Source of the DNA: Neisseria macacae ATCC 33926
Lineage (GTDB): Bacteria; Pseudomonadota; Gammaproteobacteria; Burkholderiales; Neisseriaceae
Assembly (NCBI RefSeq): GCF_022749495.1
Contig: NZ_CP094241.1
Coordinates: 2,542,001 to 2,606,000 of the forward strand
DNA length: 64,000 nucleotides
Direction: 5' to 3'
Below are positions 53,033-63,258 of this stretch, in pieces (position 1 is the first letter of the stretch; each line of letters begins with the position of its first letter). The notes under the pieces are model-generated. The model had not been told where the DNA came from. It ran no database searches and saw nothing but the letters and a program-made list of their open reading frames with translations. The translations under genes were made by a program, and so were the position numbers.

Positions 53033-53711
53033 TCCCCTGAAACTCCCTTGCCACCACAGCTTCTTCAAAAGCCGAATCGCGTTCAGATAGCGGCGTGGGC
53101 AGGGTCATCACGTTTTGTACGTTCATGCCCTTAGTGGAAAGCAGCATGATTTCATGGCTCAGGCGCGCGGCTTCGAAGCGGTCGTGCGTTACCAGCATAC
53201 ACGCCATGCCCTGCCGCTCGATTTTTTCCACCAGCATGGCGACCAAAATATCGCGCAAATCGCGGTCCAAACCGACAAACGGCTCGTCCAGCAAGGCAAG
53301 ATCGCAGCCGCACAGCAGCAGGCGCAAAAACGCCACCCGTTTCGCCATACCGCCGGACAATTCGGTCGGATATTTGTTCAAATCGCCCGCCGTCAGCCCG
53401 ACTTTCGCCGCCAGCGCGATGATTTCGCCTTCATCGGGTTTGTCCATAAAAATCGCGATATTCTGCATCGCGGTCAGGTTTTCCGGTAGGCGGTTTTCCT
53501 GAAACAGAAAACCCGTTTTGCGGAAAGTATTGCGTATCATGCCCGATTTCGGCGTTTCCAAGCCTGCAATCAGCCGCAAAACCGTCGTCTTGCCGCAGCC
53601 GCTCGGCCCGAACAAGGCTTTCACTTCGCCATGTTGCAGGTTCAAACTGAAATCGCGCACGATGGGGTCGCGGAGAATTTCAAAACGCACGTTTTCAAGA
53701 CAGAGCATCAT
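53016..53711 (-). CDS. ABC transporter ATPase (nitrate/sulfonate/taurine class)
   Basis: 231 residues. Walker A GPSGCGKT, signature LSGGMAKRVAFLR, Walker B LALLDEPFVGLD and H-loop LVTHDRFEA are all intact. It starts at an ATGA overlap with the permease stop; a GTG three codons earlier and an ATG one codon later are alternatives. Works with the permease (53708-54505) and the Tat-exported binding protein (55664-56641). The substrate is unknown. Its 3' end is duplicated at 52714-52785. Confidence 0.88.
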   Translation of the reverse strand: MMLCLENVRFEILRDPIVRDFSLNLQHGEVKALFGPSGCGKTTVLRLIAGLETPKSGMIRNTFRKTGFLFQENRLPENLTAMQNIAIFMDKPDEGEIIALAAKVGLTAGDLNKYPTELSGGMAKRVAFLRLLLCGCDLALLDEPFVGLDRDLRDILVAMLVEKIERQGMACMLVTHDRFEAARLSHEIMLLSTKGMNVQNVMTLPTPLSERDSAFEEAVVAREFQGIHYYE

Positions 53712-54505
53712 CTTCTCCACGGCATAAACAAAATTTCCAAAGGCTTGGTAATCAGGTATTCAAACAGCGACACAAACACGATAACTAACACCACATAAGC
53801 CATCACCGTCGAAGTTTCCAGCATCGCCCTCGCGTCCGCAATCCGCGCTCCCACGCCTTCGCTCGCGCCCAAGAGTTCCGCCATAATCACCACTTTCACC
53901 CCCATCGCCACCGCCACGCCGATGCTGGAAATCACATAGCCCGTCAGATGCGGGATATACAGATAACGGATTTTTTTCAGACGGCCTAATTTATAAGCAT
54001 CAAACAATTCCTCATGCTGCTTGTTCACGCTCGCCATCCCGACCGCCGCACTCGCAAACGTCAGCGGCGCAACCAACACAATGATGGTAAATAACACGCT
54101 CGGATTGCCGAAACCGAACCAAAACAGAGCCATCACCACCCAAATAATCGGCGGCATCGCCAACAAAATCGTAATCACAGGCTTGAACAACGCCATCGCC
54201 GTCTTAAAACTGCCCGCCACCAGCCCCGCCGCCAATCCCGCTACCAGCGCAACCGAAATGCCCACCACCGACCGCCACAGCGAAATCCCGATTTCGTTTT
54301 CCTGAAAATGTTTCAATAAATCAAACGACTTTTGAAACACTTCCACCGGCGCAGGCAGCATAAACTCGCCGAACACGGCACTACCCCACGCCCACAACGC
54401 CACCACCACCATCGCCACGCTCAAACCGGCAAAGCCGCTCCAAAGGTAGTCGATGATGTAAAACACCGCAGACTGCGGTTTGCGGATTTTGTCGGTTTTA
54501 ATCAT
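53708..54505 (-). CDS. ABC transporter permease (SsuC/TauC class)
   Basis: 265 residues with six membrane helices. The coupling loop region EELFDAYKLGRLKKIRYLYIPHLTGYVISSIGVAVAMGVKVVIMAELLGAS matches the BPD_transp_1 permeases of sulfonate, nitrate and thiamine-precursor importers. ATG at 54503-54505. Stop overlaps the ATPase start. It is separated from the binding-protein gene by an AT-rich inserted gene and repeats, so the operon may be broken. Contains an AG-dialect DUS near 53975. Confidence 0.9.
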   Translation of the reverse strand: MIKTDKIRKPQSAVFYIIDYLWSGFAGLSVAMVVVALWAWGSAVFGEFMLPAPVEVFQKSFDLLKHFQENEIGISLWRSVVGISVALVAGLAAGLVAGSFKTAMALFKPVITILLAMPPIIWVVMALFWFGFGNPSVLFTIIVLVAPLTFASAAVGMASVNKQHEELFDAYKLGRLKKIRYLYIPHLTGYVISSIGVAVAMGVKVVIMAELLGASEGVGARIADARAMLETSTVMAYVVLVIVFVSLFEYLITKPLEILFMPWRR

Positions 54506-54543
54506 GGTTTAGGTGTTGGTTAGAGGGAATGGTTTGGGGACGA

Positions 54544-54638
54544 TAGGTCGTCTGAAAAAGGGGCGGTTAGGTTAGCGGAACGATAACCTAACCGAAACGG
54601 CTTAGTTTCCCCAAATGGTGTTTTTCAGACGACCTTGG
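54544..54638. repeat. Widely spaced DUS pair enclosing a perfect 11-bp hairpin
   Basis: AGGTCGTCTGAAAA at about 54546 and TTTTTCAGACGACCT at about 54624 enclose CGGTTAGGTTA (54564-54574), which pairs perfectly with TAACCTAACCG (54584-54594). Confidence 0.6.
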
Positions 54639-54699
54639 TTTGGGATTTTGGTGTTTTGTTTAGTCATGAGCAGTGGCTAATCAATCTACACTAAACTTA

Positions 54700-55269
54700 T
54701 CATTTCCCACTTTTAGCCCTATCCCATTCACCTTTTAGATATTGTCTCATATTGTTCCTAAATGGCTTTATCCCTTTATAGTAGAACTGTTTTTCCTTCA
54801 TCCCATTTACTTTATAATGGAAATTTTTCACTTCCTCTCTTAAATTTTCGGCAGATTTAATAATTGTATCATTTGAAATTTTATTAAATTTATCAGTTTT
54901 TTCTCCTTCATTAAAATAGAGCAAAAATAAATTATATGTATAGAGAAATTCAGTCCATTTTTCACCCATCTTAGATTTAGTTTCTCCTTCTATTGGTTTA
55001 TCTATAAATATAATATTTTTCTCCTTATCTATTTTAATGTATTCATCCATCAAACCCTTATATTCGTAAGAAACTCTTATAAAATCAGCTGATAATTTCC
55101 TAACATTTTGAATCCATTCAACCCTAGACTTCGCTTTTAAATTAGCATCAATACTTTTTTTGTTATTAAATATCTGCATTATTACCATTATAATGGTTGA
55201 TAACAACGCAACAAAGGCGGCAATACTACTCCACTGAAAATTACCATTAACATCCCAAAAAATACTCAT
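54700..55269 (-). CDS. AT-rich membrane-anchored protein, unknown
   Basis: 189 residues. Short extracytoplasmic N terminus, one transmembrane helix (about 15-33: SIAAFVALLSTIIMVIMQIF), then a helical, lysine-rich cytoplasmic part with KSRVEWIQNVRKLSADFIRVSYEYKGLMDEY. I do not recognise a named family. Codon use is far more A/T-rich than the ABC genes on either side, and it splits the binding-protein gene from its permease, so it is probably acquired. The ATG at 55267-55269 lacks a strong RBS. Confidence 0.72.
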   Translation of the reverse strand: MSIFWDVNGNFQWSSIAAFVALLSTIIMVIMQIFNNKKSIDANLKAKSRVEWIQNVRKLSADFIRVSYEYKGLMDEYIKIDKEKNIIFIDKPIEGETKSKMGEKWTEFLYTYNLFLLYFNEGEKTDKFNKISNDTIIKSAENLREEVKNFHYKVNGMKEKQFYYKGIKPFRNNMRQYLKGEWDRAKSGK

Positions 55270-55663
55270 AGTATTACTCCGTGTTGTTAAATAAACTTAT
55301 GACTAAATAACCAAACCATCCCTTTTCTCAGGTTTATCTGATAAGCTGGTGGTTAGATTATGATTCTATAGCAAGCGTAGGTTGGGACATGACCCAACAT
55401 TTCAGGTAACTCGACGGTTTTGTTGGTTTGAACAACCCAACCTACGGTTACTACCTGCCGTCATTCCCGCGCAGGCGGGAATCCAGAGGTTTAACGTTGC
55501 TGCAATTTTAAAACATTCCTGCAATATCAGAGACTGGATTCCCGCCTGCGCGGGAATGACGGCTCTTTGTGTACTGTTCGAACTATTATCTGATAGGCCG
55601 CCTGAAAATGACAAGGCAGATTTCATGGCTACTCCATTATTTTCAGACGGCCTCTCTCCTCTT
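55270..55663. other. Repeat-filled gap between the unknown membrane protein and the binding-protein gene
   Basis: No credible gene. It holds an 11-bp inverted repeat CGTAGGTTGGG / CCCAACCTACG (55376-55386, 55436-55446), the dRS3 pair, and an AG-dialect DUS pair (arms near 55594 and 55640) that probably terminates the binding-protein gene. Confidence 0.6.
55463..55557. repeat. Pair of dRS3 repeats
   Basis: ATTCCCGCGCAGGCGGGAAT (55463-55482) and ATTCCCGCCTGCGCGGGAAT (55538-55557), same two variants and orientation as at 8016-8113. Confidence 0.85.
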
Positions 55664-56641
55664 TTAAGCCAAGAAGAATCCGTTATCCGGCAGCTTGCCG
55701 CCCAAGAGTTTCGGGTTGAACTGCATCAGGATTTCGTAAAACTTCAAAATCTCGTTCTTGACTTCGCTGCCTTTGGTTACCGTCAGCCGCGCACCGTCTA
55801 AGCCCATGACTAGGGCGGGTTCGGGGGCGGGGAGATAGTTTTTGCCGATTTTCGCCGCGCTTTGACGGTTGGCCAGTATCCAGTTGAGCGCGTTTTTCAA
55901 ATCCTGATGGAAGATGTCGAACTGCGCCTTGTGCGCGTGGAAATATTCTTCGTTGGCAATGATGCCCGCCATCGGAATCAGTGGTTTGGTGTCAAACGCC
56001 TGCCCCCATGCCTTCACCAAATCAAAGCCGCGCACGACGTTTACACCCATGGTTTTGCCTTTGAGCATACCCGCGCTCGCCATCGGTTCCGGCAAGATGG
56101 CGGCGTGGTAGTCCTTGCTCAAAAACAGCCCCACCGCTTCGGGCGGCGTGGCGGTATAAGTGATGCCGACTTTATGCGCGTCGATTTTCAGTTTTTTCAA
56201 CAAGGCTTGCAGCACGATGTCGGGCATGTCGTTTTTAAACGGCACGAGGATTTTTTTGCCGGCCAAATCCTGCGGCGAGGCAATCGCGCTGCCTTTGCAG
56301 ACCAACTGCGTGATGCCGTTGGTCAAAATATTGACCATGCCGACTTTCTGCCCTTGGTTGCGCAGGTTTACGCCGACATTGCTCGGACTCATCATCACTT
56401 TAAATTGCCCGCTCGCCACGCCCGCACGAAGCTGGTCGGGCGAGCGCCAAACCTTCAGCGACACATCCGCCTGCTTCGCCAGCTTACCCTGCAACGCCGC
56501 TACGGCAATGGTTACGCTGGGCATCGCCGGCGCGCCGTACACGGTAAATTGCTCTTTACCGGCTGCCAGCAGCGAAGGCGAAACCCCTGCCGCTGCCAGC
56601 GCGGCGGTCATTTTTAAGAAATCACGTCTTTTCAGTTCCAT
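55664..56641 (-). CDS. Tat-exported ABC substrate-binding protein (NMT1/SsuA-like)
   Basis: 325 residues. Twin-arginine signal KRRDFLKMTAALAAAGVSPS with cleavage about LLAAG. The mature type II periplasmic binding fold reads TVYGAPAMPSVTIAVAALQGK, SPSNVGVNLRNQGQKV, LAGKKILVPFKNDMPDIVLQALL and ILPEPMASAGML, as in nitrate/sulfonate/pyrimidine-precursor binding proteins. Tat export suggests a folded or cofactor-bearing protein. The ligand is unknown. It pairs with the permease and ATPase genes 1.2 kb downstream. A short Correia copy lies just upstream. Confidence 0.87.
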   Translation of the reverse strand: MELKRRDFLKMTAALAAAGVSPSLLAAGKEQFTVYGAPAMPSVTIAVAALQGKLAKQADVSLKVWRSPDQLRAGVASGQFKVMMSPSNVGVNLRNQGQKVGMVNILTNGITQLVCKGSAIASPQDLAGKKILVPFKNDMPDIVLQALLKKLKIDAHKVGITYTATPPEAVGLFLSKDYHAAILPEPMASAGMLKGKTMGVNVVRGFDLVKAWGQAFDTKPLIPMAGIIANEEYFHAHKAQFDIFHQDLKNALNWILANRQSAAKIGKNYLPAPEPALVMGLDGARLTVTKGSEVKNEILKFYEILMQFNPKLLGGKLPDNGFFLA

Positions 56642-56672
56642 TTTCCAATCTCCATATCGAATCCGTCTGAAA

Positions 56673-56742
56673 TATGGCGGATTAACTTTAAACCAGTACG
56701 GCGTTGCCTCGCCTTGTTCTGATTTAAATTTAATCCACTATA
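56673..56742. repeat. Very short Correia element (70 bp)
   Basis: TATGGCGGATTAACTTTAAA at one end and ATCCACTATA at the other, with most of the interior deleted. It lies 32 bp upstream of the binding-protein gene start, so it may contribute its promoter. Confidence 0.8.
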
Positions 56743-57043
56743 CAAATGCACTTTCGCCCATTTGCCTAATACGGATAAATTTTGATAATAATTTCTATTT
56801 ATTATGCTATTAAAGGATTTCGAAGTAAAGGAAGGCTAATCCGGTGTCGCCGCGTTATTGCTTTAAACCGTCTGAAGCAAATCTTCATGCGTTTGATTTC
56901 ATATCAATCATGTTTTAATGAATGGGTCGTCTGAAAACCCGGTTTCGCCCCAATACGGACTGATTGTGTATTTCAGACGACCTTTTTGACATTCCCGCCC
57001 CCGCCCGCTATGCTGACGGCTGCCATCACTCATTCTACTTTCC
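56743..57043. other. Divergent intergenic region
   Basis: Between the binding-protein gene and coaD. AT-rich 56,760-56,820, and a wide DUS pair (about 56926 and 56974). No gene recognised. Confidence 0.45.
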
Positions 57044-57574
57044 ATGAAAACGATTCCCCCGCGCCGCGCTGTTTACGCAGGCAGTTTCGACCCGCCGACA
57101 CTCGGTCATCTTTGGATGATAAAAGAAGCGCAGGCGCTTTTTGACGAACTCGTCGTCGCCATCGGCATCAATCCTGAAAAACGCAACACCTACACCATAG
57201 ACGAACGCCGCGCCATGCTCGAAGCGATTACGGGCGACTTTCCCAATGTCCGCATCTGCGTATTTGAAAACCGCTTCCTTGTCCGCTACGCGCGCGAAAT
57301 CGGCGCGGGATTTATCGTTCGCGGCATCCGTTCTGCCGCCGACTACGAATACGAACGCTCCATGCGCTATATCAACAGCGACCTTGCGCCCGAAATTTCG
57401 ACGGTCTTTCTGATGCCGCCGCGCGAAATCGCCGAAGTATCTTCCACCATGGTCAAAGGCTTGGTCGGCCCCGACGGCTGGCGCGACATGATACGCCGCT
57501 ACCTGCCCGAAGCCGTGTACGACAAAATCGTGCGGGATCACGATAAAACGGCGAATGACGGCGCATCGCAATAA
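57044..57574 (+). CDS. coaD: Phosphopantetheine adenylyltransferase
   Basis: Converts 4'-phosphopantetheine and ATP to dephospho-CoA. 176 residues. Nucleotidyl-transferase motif [16 protein letters not shown] (T/HxGH), [18 protein letters not shown], the [22 protein letters not shown] block and the late VSSTMVKGL motif in place of the usual ISSTxVR. A little diverged from the enterobacterial enzyme but all binding positions are recognisable. ATG 57044. Single gene followed by a factor-independent terminator. Confidence 0.9.
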   Translation: MKTIPPRRAVYAGSFDPPTLGHLWMIKEAQALFDELVVAIGINPEKRNTYTIDERRAMLEAITGDFPNVRICVFENRFLVRYAREIGAGFIVRGIRSAADYEYERSMRYINSDLAPEISTVFLMPPREIAEVSSTMVKGLVGPDGWRDMIRRYLPEAVYDKIVRDHDKTANDGASQ

Positions 57575-57690
57575 GGTTCGGACAACAGAAAAATGTGTTG
57601 CCCCGCCTTATCCTAATCTTATCTATCCGCTACTCTGCCGCCTTGTTACGACTACCGTGCCGGCTCACGACAAGGGGTCGTCTGAAAAAC

Positions 57691-57719
57691 AAAAACCCTG
57701 CCAAAAGGCAGGGTTTTTG
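57691..57719. terminator. Strong bidirectional terminator hairpin
   Basis: AAAAACCCTGCC pairs with GGCAGGGTTTTTG around an AAAA loop. Between the convergent coaD and response-regulator genes, preceded by a lone DUS. Confidence 0.85.
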
Positions 57720-57742
57720 TTGATGATGGGGCAAATCCGCCA

Positions 57743-58474
57743 TCAGATTTGTTTTTTCAGAATTTTGCGCAGGGTCGCCAATTGGCGGCGGCTGACGGGA
57801 AGCGGTTTGGGTACGTCCAAAACCTTCGCGCCCCAAATGGCATTGCTCTCGTCTTCCTCTTCATCCAAGCGGATAAGGCAGTCTAAGGTGTGTCGGAACA
57901 CGATGGCGTTGCGGTGGATGCGGATTACTTTGTCCCCGAGCAGCTCTTCCCAAGAAACCAGCGTTTTGGGCAATTCGTATCGCTGCCCGTCGCCGGTAAT
58001 CAGGAATACGGTTTTGTGTTCCGCCAATAAATAACGCGCCTGCTGCCATGGGATTTCAATCATCAGATCACGGCTAAAGACGGTGAAATGGGTGAAATCG
58101 TCGGCTTTTTCGCGGTATTTTTCGCCAACACGGTCAAGCGCAGCTTGCAGACGGGTCATTCTGATGGGCTTGAGCAGGTAGTCGGCGGCAGCCAATTCGA
58201 AGGCACGCAGGGCGTGTTCTTCATAGGCGGTGGTGAAAATAATTTCGGGCTGGCGTTTGGCACCGCGCTTGATGCGCTCGACAAACTCCAAACCGTTGAT
58301 TTCAGGCAGGCCGATATCGGCGAATACGATATCTGCTTCATGTATGCTCAACCAATCCAATGCCGGCTGGGCATGGTGGAATACATTAAGCAAGACGACA
58401 TTGCATTCTTCAAGTAAGACCCGTAAACGCTCTGCTGCCAGCACTTCGTCTTCAACAATAATGGCACTTAACAT
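57743..58474 (-). CDS. LytTR-type response regulator (AlgR-like)
   Basis: 243 residues. Receiver domain (1-120) with acidic pocket E8-D9 (IIVEDE), phospho-acceptor D53 (VFADIGLP), T81 region TTAYEEHAL and K102 (YLLKPIR). LytTR DNA-binding domain (about 135-240) with ILGDKVIRIHRNAIV-type sequence. No histidine kinase gene adjoins it, so it is an orphan here, as AlgR-type regulators in Neisseriaceae can be. The AT-rich 58,475-58,750 upstream probably holds its promoter. Confidence 0.88.
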   Translation of the reverse strand: MLSAIIVEDEVLAAERLRVLLEECNVVLLNVFHHAQPALDWLSIHEADIVFADIGLPEINGLEFVERIKRGAKRQPEIIFTTAYEEHALRAFELAAADYLLKPIRMTRLQAALDRVGEKYREKADDFTHFTVFSRDLMIEIPWQQARYLLAEHKTVFLITGDGQRYELPKTLVSWEELLGDKVIRIHRNAIVFRHTLDCLIRLDEEEDESNAIWGAKVLDVPKPLPVSRRQLATLRKILKKQI

Positions 58475-58752
58475 AATCTTTTTTTCTTTGTTATTTTAAA
58501 TACGAATGTGAATTTTAAATCAATACACAACGTTCCCGCGTGTTTTCGGTATGTTGAAACATTTTTCTCATACGGTTGCCTCTTTCTGCCGTTTTGGCAG
58601 ACAGGCCAAACATTCATCTGAAATGAAAGTGGTCTTGAGGTGTTTAGGAATATACCTTAATTCTGTTAACTTTATCCAAAAAACAAGCGATTACTTACAA
58701 AAATTAAAAAATTTAAGTAATACCTCAAGTAATTTGTTGCAAATTTACAAAT
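58475..58752. other. AT-rich leader of the response-regulator gene
   Basis: Low-GC, no convincing gene; a 70-codon frame starting at 58551 has no family resemblance. The promoter for the leftward regulator gene is expected here. Confidence 0.4.
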
Positions 58753-59640
58753 TTACTCCGTGACTATGTCATTACACGGTATCGTCCGTATCTCCCAATG
58801 TAAAACCGCCCACGCCAACAATTCTTCGGGTCGGTCAACCTCGGGCGCGTCGGGAAGATTGAGATAACGCATCACTTGCCGCAAAAGCGCTTCGCGCCGG
58901 TTCAAATCCAAGGCGGGAGCAAGCGTTTGTTTGGACCATTTCTGCCCCAGCGAATTCACCAGCAAAGGCAGGTGCGCATAATGCGGCGTGTTTGCGCCGA
59001 GACATTGCTGCAAATAAATCTGACGCGGCGTGGACACCAGCAAATCCTGTCCGCGCACGATATGTGTGATTCCTTGTTCGGCATCGTCCGCGACCACGGC
59101 AAGTTGATACGCCCAAAAACCGTCCGCACGCAGAAGGACGAAATCGCCGATATCGTGTGCCAGATTTTGGGCGTAATAGCCGACAATTTCATCCTGAAAA
59201 CCGATTATCCTGTCGGGAACGGCAATCCGCCAAGCAGGCGTTTTCCCATTCGCTTCAGGCCTTTGCGCCGGAACACGGCAACGCCCGTTGTACACAAATC
59301 CGTCTGCCCCCGCCGTTGCCGCCGCCTGCCAGTCTTTACGGCTGCAATAACAAGGATATACCAGCCCCTCACTTTTCAGACGACCCAATGCCTCTTGATA
59401 CAACCCGTTCCGTCGGCTTTGGTAGGCGACTTCGCCGTCCCATTCAAAGCCGAACGCTTCCAATGTGTGCAAAATATGCGCGTCAGCGCCCGCCATTTCC
59501 CTGGGCGGGTCCAAGTCTTCCATACGCACCAGCCACTTGCCGCCGTTGGCGCGCGCATCGGCATAAGAAGCCAAAGCGGTCAGCAGCGAGCCTATGTGCA
59601 GCAAACCCGTAGGGCTGGGGGCGAAGCGTCCTATATACAT
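58753..59640 (-). CDS. gluQ: Glutamyl-Q tRNA(Asp) synthetase
   Basis: Attaches glutamate to queuosine in tRNA-Asp; a truncated paralogue of glutamyl-tRNA synthetase lacking the anticodon-binding domain. 295 residues. [19 protein letters not shown] carries the HIGH-like motif, [11 protein letters not shown] replaces KMSKS as usual for this family, and [10 protein letters not shown] plus the later CRVPAQ supply the zinc ligands. Length is right for GluQ. ATG at 59638-59640. An internal DUS lies near 59376. Confidence 0.95.
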   Translation of the reverse strand: MYIGRFAPSPTGLLHIGSLLTALASYADARANGGKWLVRMEDLDPPREMAGADAHILHTLEAFGFEWDGEVAYQSRRNGLYQEALGRLKSEGLVYPCYCSRKDWQAAATAGADGFVYNGRCRVPAQRPEANGKTPAWRIAVPDRIIGFQDEIVGYYAQNLAHDIGDFVLLRADGFWAYQLAVVADDAEQGITHIVRGQDLLVSTPRQIYLQQCLGANTPHYAHLPLLVNSLGQKWSKQTLAPALDLNRREALLRQVMRYLNLPDAPEVDRPEELLAWAVLHWEIRTIPCNDIVTE

Positions 59641-59837
59641 GCAAACTCCGTATGGAACTCAAAATGGGCGATATGTCGGCAAAGCCTGAACTGCCAACTG
59701 CGGCGCAGCATCAGGCTTTCATGCCGCGTATTTTATCGTAGGGCTTTTGTGAAGGCTCAAATGTTTTTCAATGCAGGCGCAACCCTGCCCATCCCGGCCT
59801 TGCCGCGTTTCACAAACCAGAAAGATGGTTTAAACAA

Positions 59838-59881
59838 AAAGGTCGTCTGAAAATGCCTCTTCCGCTTTTGCAGACGACCCC
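59838..59881 (-). terminator. DUS-variant hairpin after priA
   Basis: AAGGTCGTCTGAAAA faces TTTTGCAGACGACCC; one arm has a base change. Just beyond the priA stop. Confidence 0.6.
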
Positions 59882-59894
59882 TTCCCTATTCCGC

Positions 59895-62063
<2,169 letters not shown>

Positions 62064-62201
62064 ACAGGCAAGCAAATCGTTTTTTTGCGTATTTTAACAG
62101 CCGAAAGCTATTTTCAGACGATAAATTGAGCCTCAATACAATGCAGGCATGACAGAGGTTTGATACAATGCGGTTTTCTTGACACACGCCTATACTTAAA
62201 A

Positions 62202-62996
62202 ATGAAAACCAAATTAATCAAAATCTTAGCCCCCATCGCTCTGATCTCACTGACCGCGTGCGGGCAAACGCCCGTTTCACAGGCAAATGCAGCGCCCTCT
62301 TCAGCCGCCAAGCCCGCCGCCCCCGTACAAGGCAAAGTCGGCGAAGCCTTGAAAGCCCGCCTCGAAAAAATTTACGAATCCCAAGGCCTGAAAGTCATCA
62401 GCGTCAGCGAAACCCCTATTCAAGGCATTTATGAAGTCGTCGTCAGCGGCAAACAAATCATTTACACCGATGCCAAAGGCGACTATATGTTCGTCGGCGA
62501 CCTCATCGACGTCAACACGCGCAAAAGCCTGACCGACGAACGCGCCGCCGATTTGAACAAAATCGACTTCGCCTCCCTGCCTTTGGACAAAGCGATTAAA
62601 GAAGTACGCGGCAACGGCAAGCTGAAAGTCGCCGTCTTCTCCGACCCCGACTGCCCATACTGCAAACGCTTGGAACACGAGTTTGAAAAAATGACCGACA
62701 TCACGATCTACAACTTCATGATGCCGATTCCGAGCCTGCACCCCGATGCCGCGCGCAAAGCCGAAATCCTGTGGTGCCAGCCCAACCCGACCCAAGCCTG
62801 GACCGACTGGATGCGCAAAGGCCAATTCCCGAGCGGCAAAGCCAATTGCGACAATCCCGTTGCCGAAACCACTTCTTTGGGCGAACAATTCGGCTTCAAC
62901 GGCACACCTACCCTCGTCTTCCCGAACGGCCGCAGCCAAAGCGGATACAGCCCCATGCCGCACCTCAAAAAAATCATCGAAGACAATCAGAAATAA
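62202..62996 (+). CDS. dsbC: Thiol:disulfide interchange protein DsbC (lipoprotein form)
   Basis: 264 residues from ATG 62202. Signal with lipobox LTAC, so lipidated at C20, unlike soluble E. coli DsbC. The N-terminal dimerisation domain (about 45-110: YESQGLKVISVSETPIQGIYEV, YMFVGDLIDV) is followed by a thioredoxin fold with active site C151-PY-C154 (FSDPDCPYCKRL) and cis-proline GTPTLVFPNG. It isomerises wrong disulfides in the periplasm. Two further cysteines (LWCQP, KANCDN) are typical of the family. A DUS hairpin follows. Confidence 0.93.
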   Translation: MKTKLIKILAPIALISLTACGQTPVSQANAAPSSAAKPAAPVQGKVGEALKARLEKIYESQGLKVISVSETPIQGIYEVVVSGKQIIYTDAKGDYMFVGDLIDVNTRKSLTDERAADLNKIDFASLPLDKAIKEVRGNGKLKVAVFSDPDCPYCKRLEHEFEKMTDITIYNFMMPIPSLHPDAARKAEILWCQPNPTQAWTDWMRKGQFPSGKANCDNPVAETTSLGEQFGFNGTPTLVFPNGRSQSGYSPMPHLKKIIEDNQK

Positions 62997-63015
62997 GATT
63001 GGCTTCAAGATACGG

Positions 63016-63063
63016 CAAAGGTCGTCTGAAAACCGATATACAAGGTTTTCAGACGACCTTTTT
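63016..63063 (+). terminator. DUS inverted-repeat hairpin after dsbC
   Basis: AAAGGTCGTCTGAAAACC faces GGTTTTCAGACGACCTTTTT, with a T-tail on this strand. Confidence 0.8.
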
Positions 63064-63258
63064 CATACCGCCGAAGCAGGCAGGCAAACTGTGTTAAAAT
63101 CCCAAGCTCTTGAATAAACGGACCAAATATCCCGTCTGCAAATCTGTCCATCCGATGCGAACCGATTTTCTGAGTACATCCCAAGCAAGTCGGCGCAGCC
63201 GCTTGATACGTTTCACCCTATCCGGCGGCAGATTTCAGACGACCTTTAAGACAGCATT

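Noticed and set aside
55862..56617. 251-codon open frame antisense to the Tat-exported binding protein
   Set aside because: His/Arg/Phe-rich antisense shadow; the opposite strand has a signal peptide and a full binding-protein fold.
62159..62196. Sigma-70 promoter for dsbC (TTGATA / TATACT)
   Set aside because: The spacer is 25 bp, and the closer TTGACA is only 6 bp from TATACT, so neither pairing is workable.
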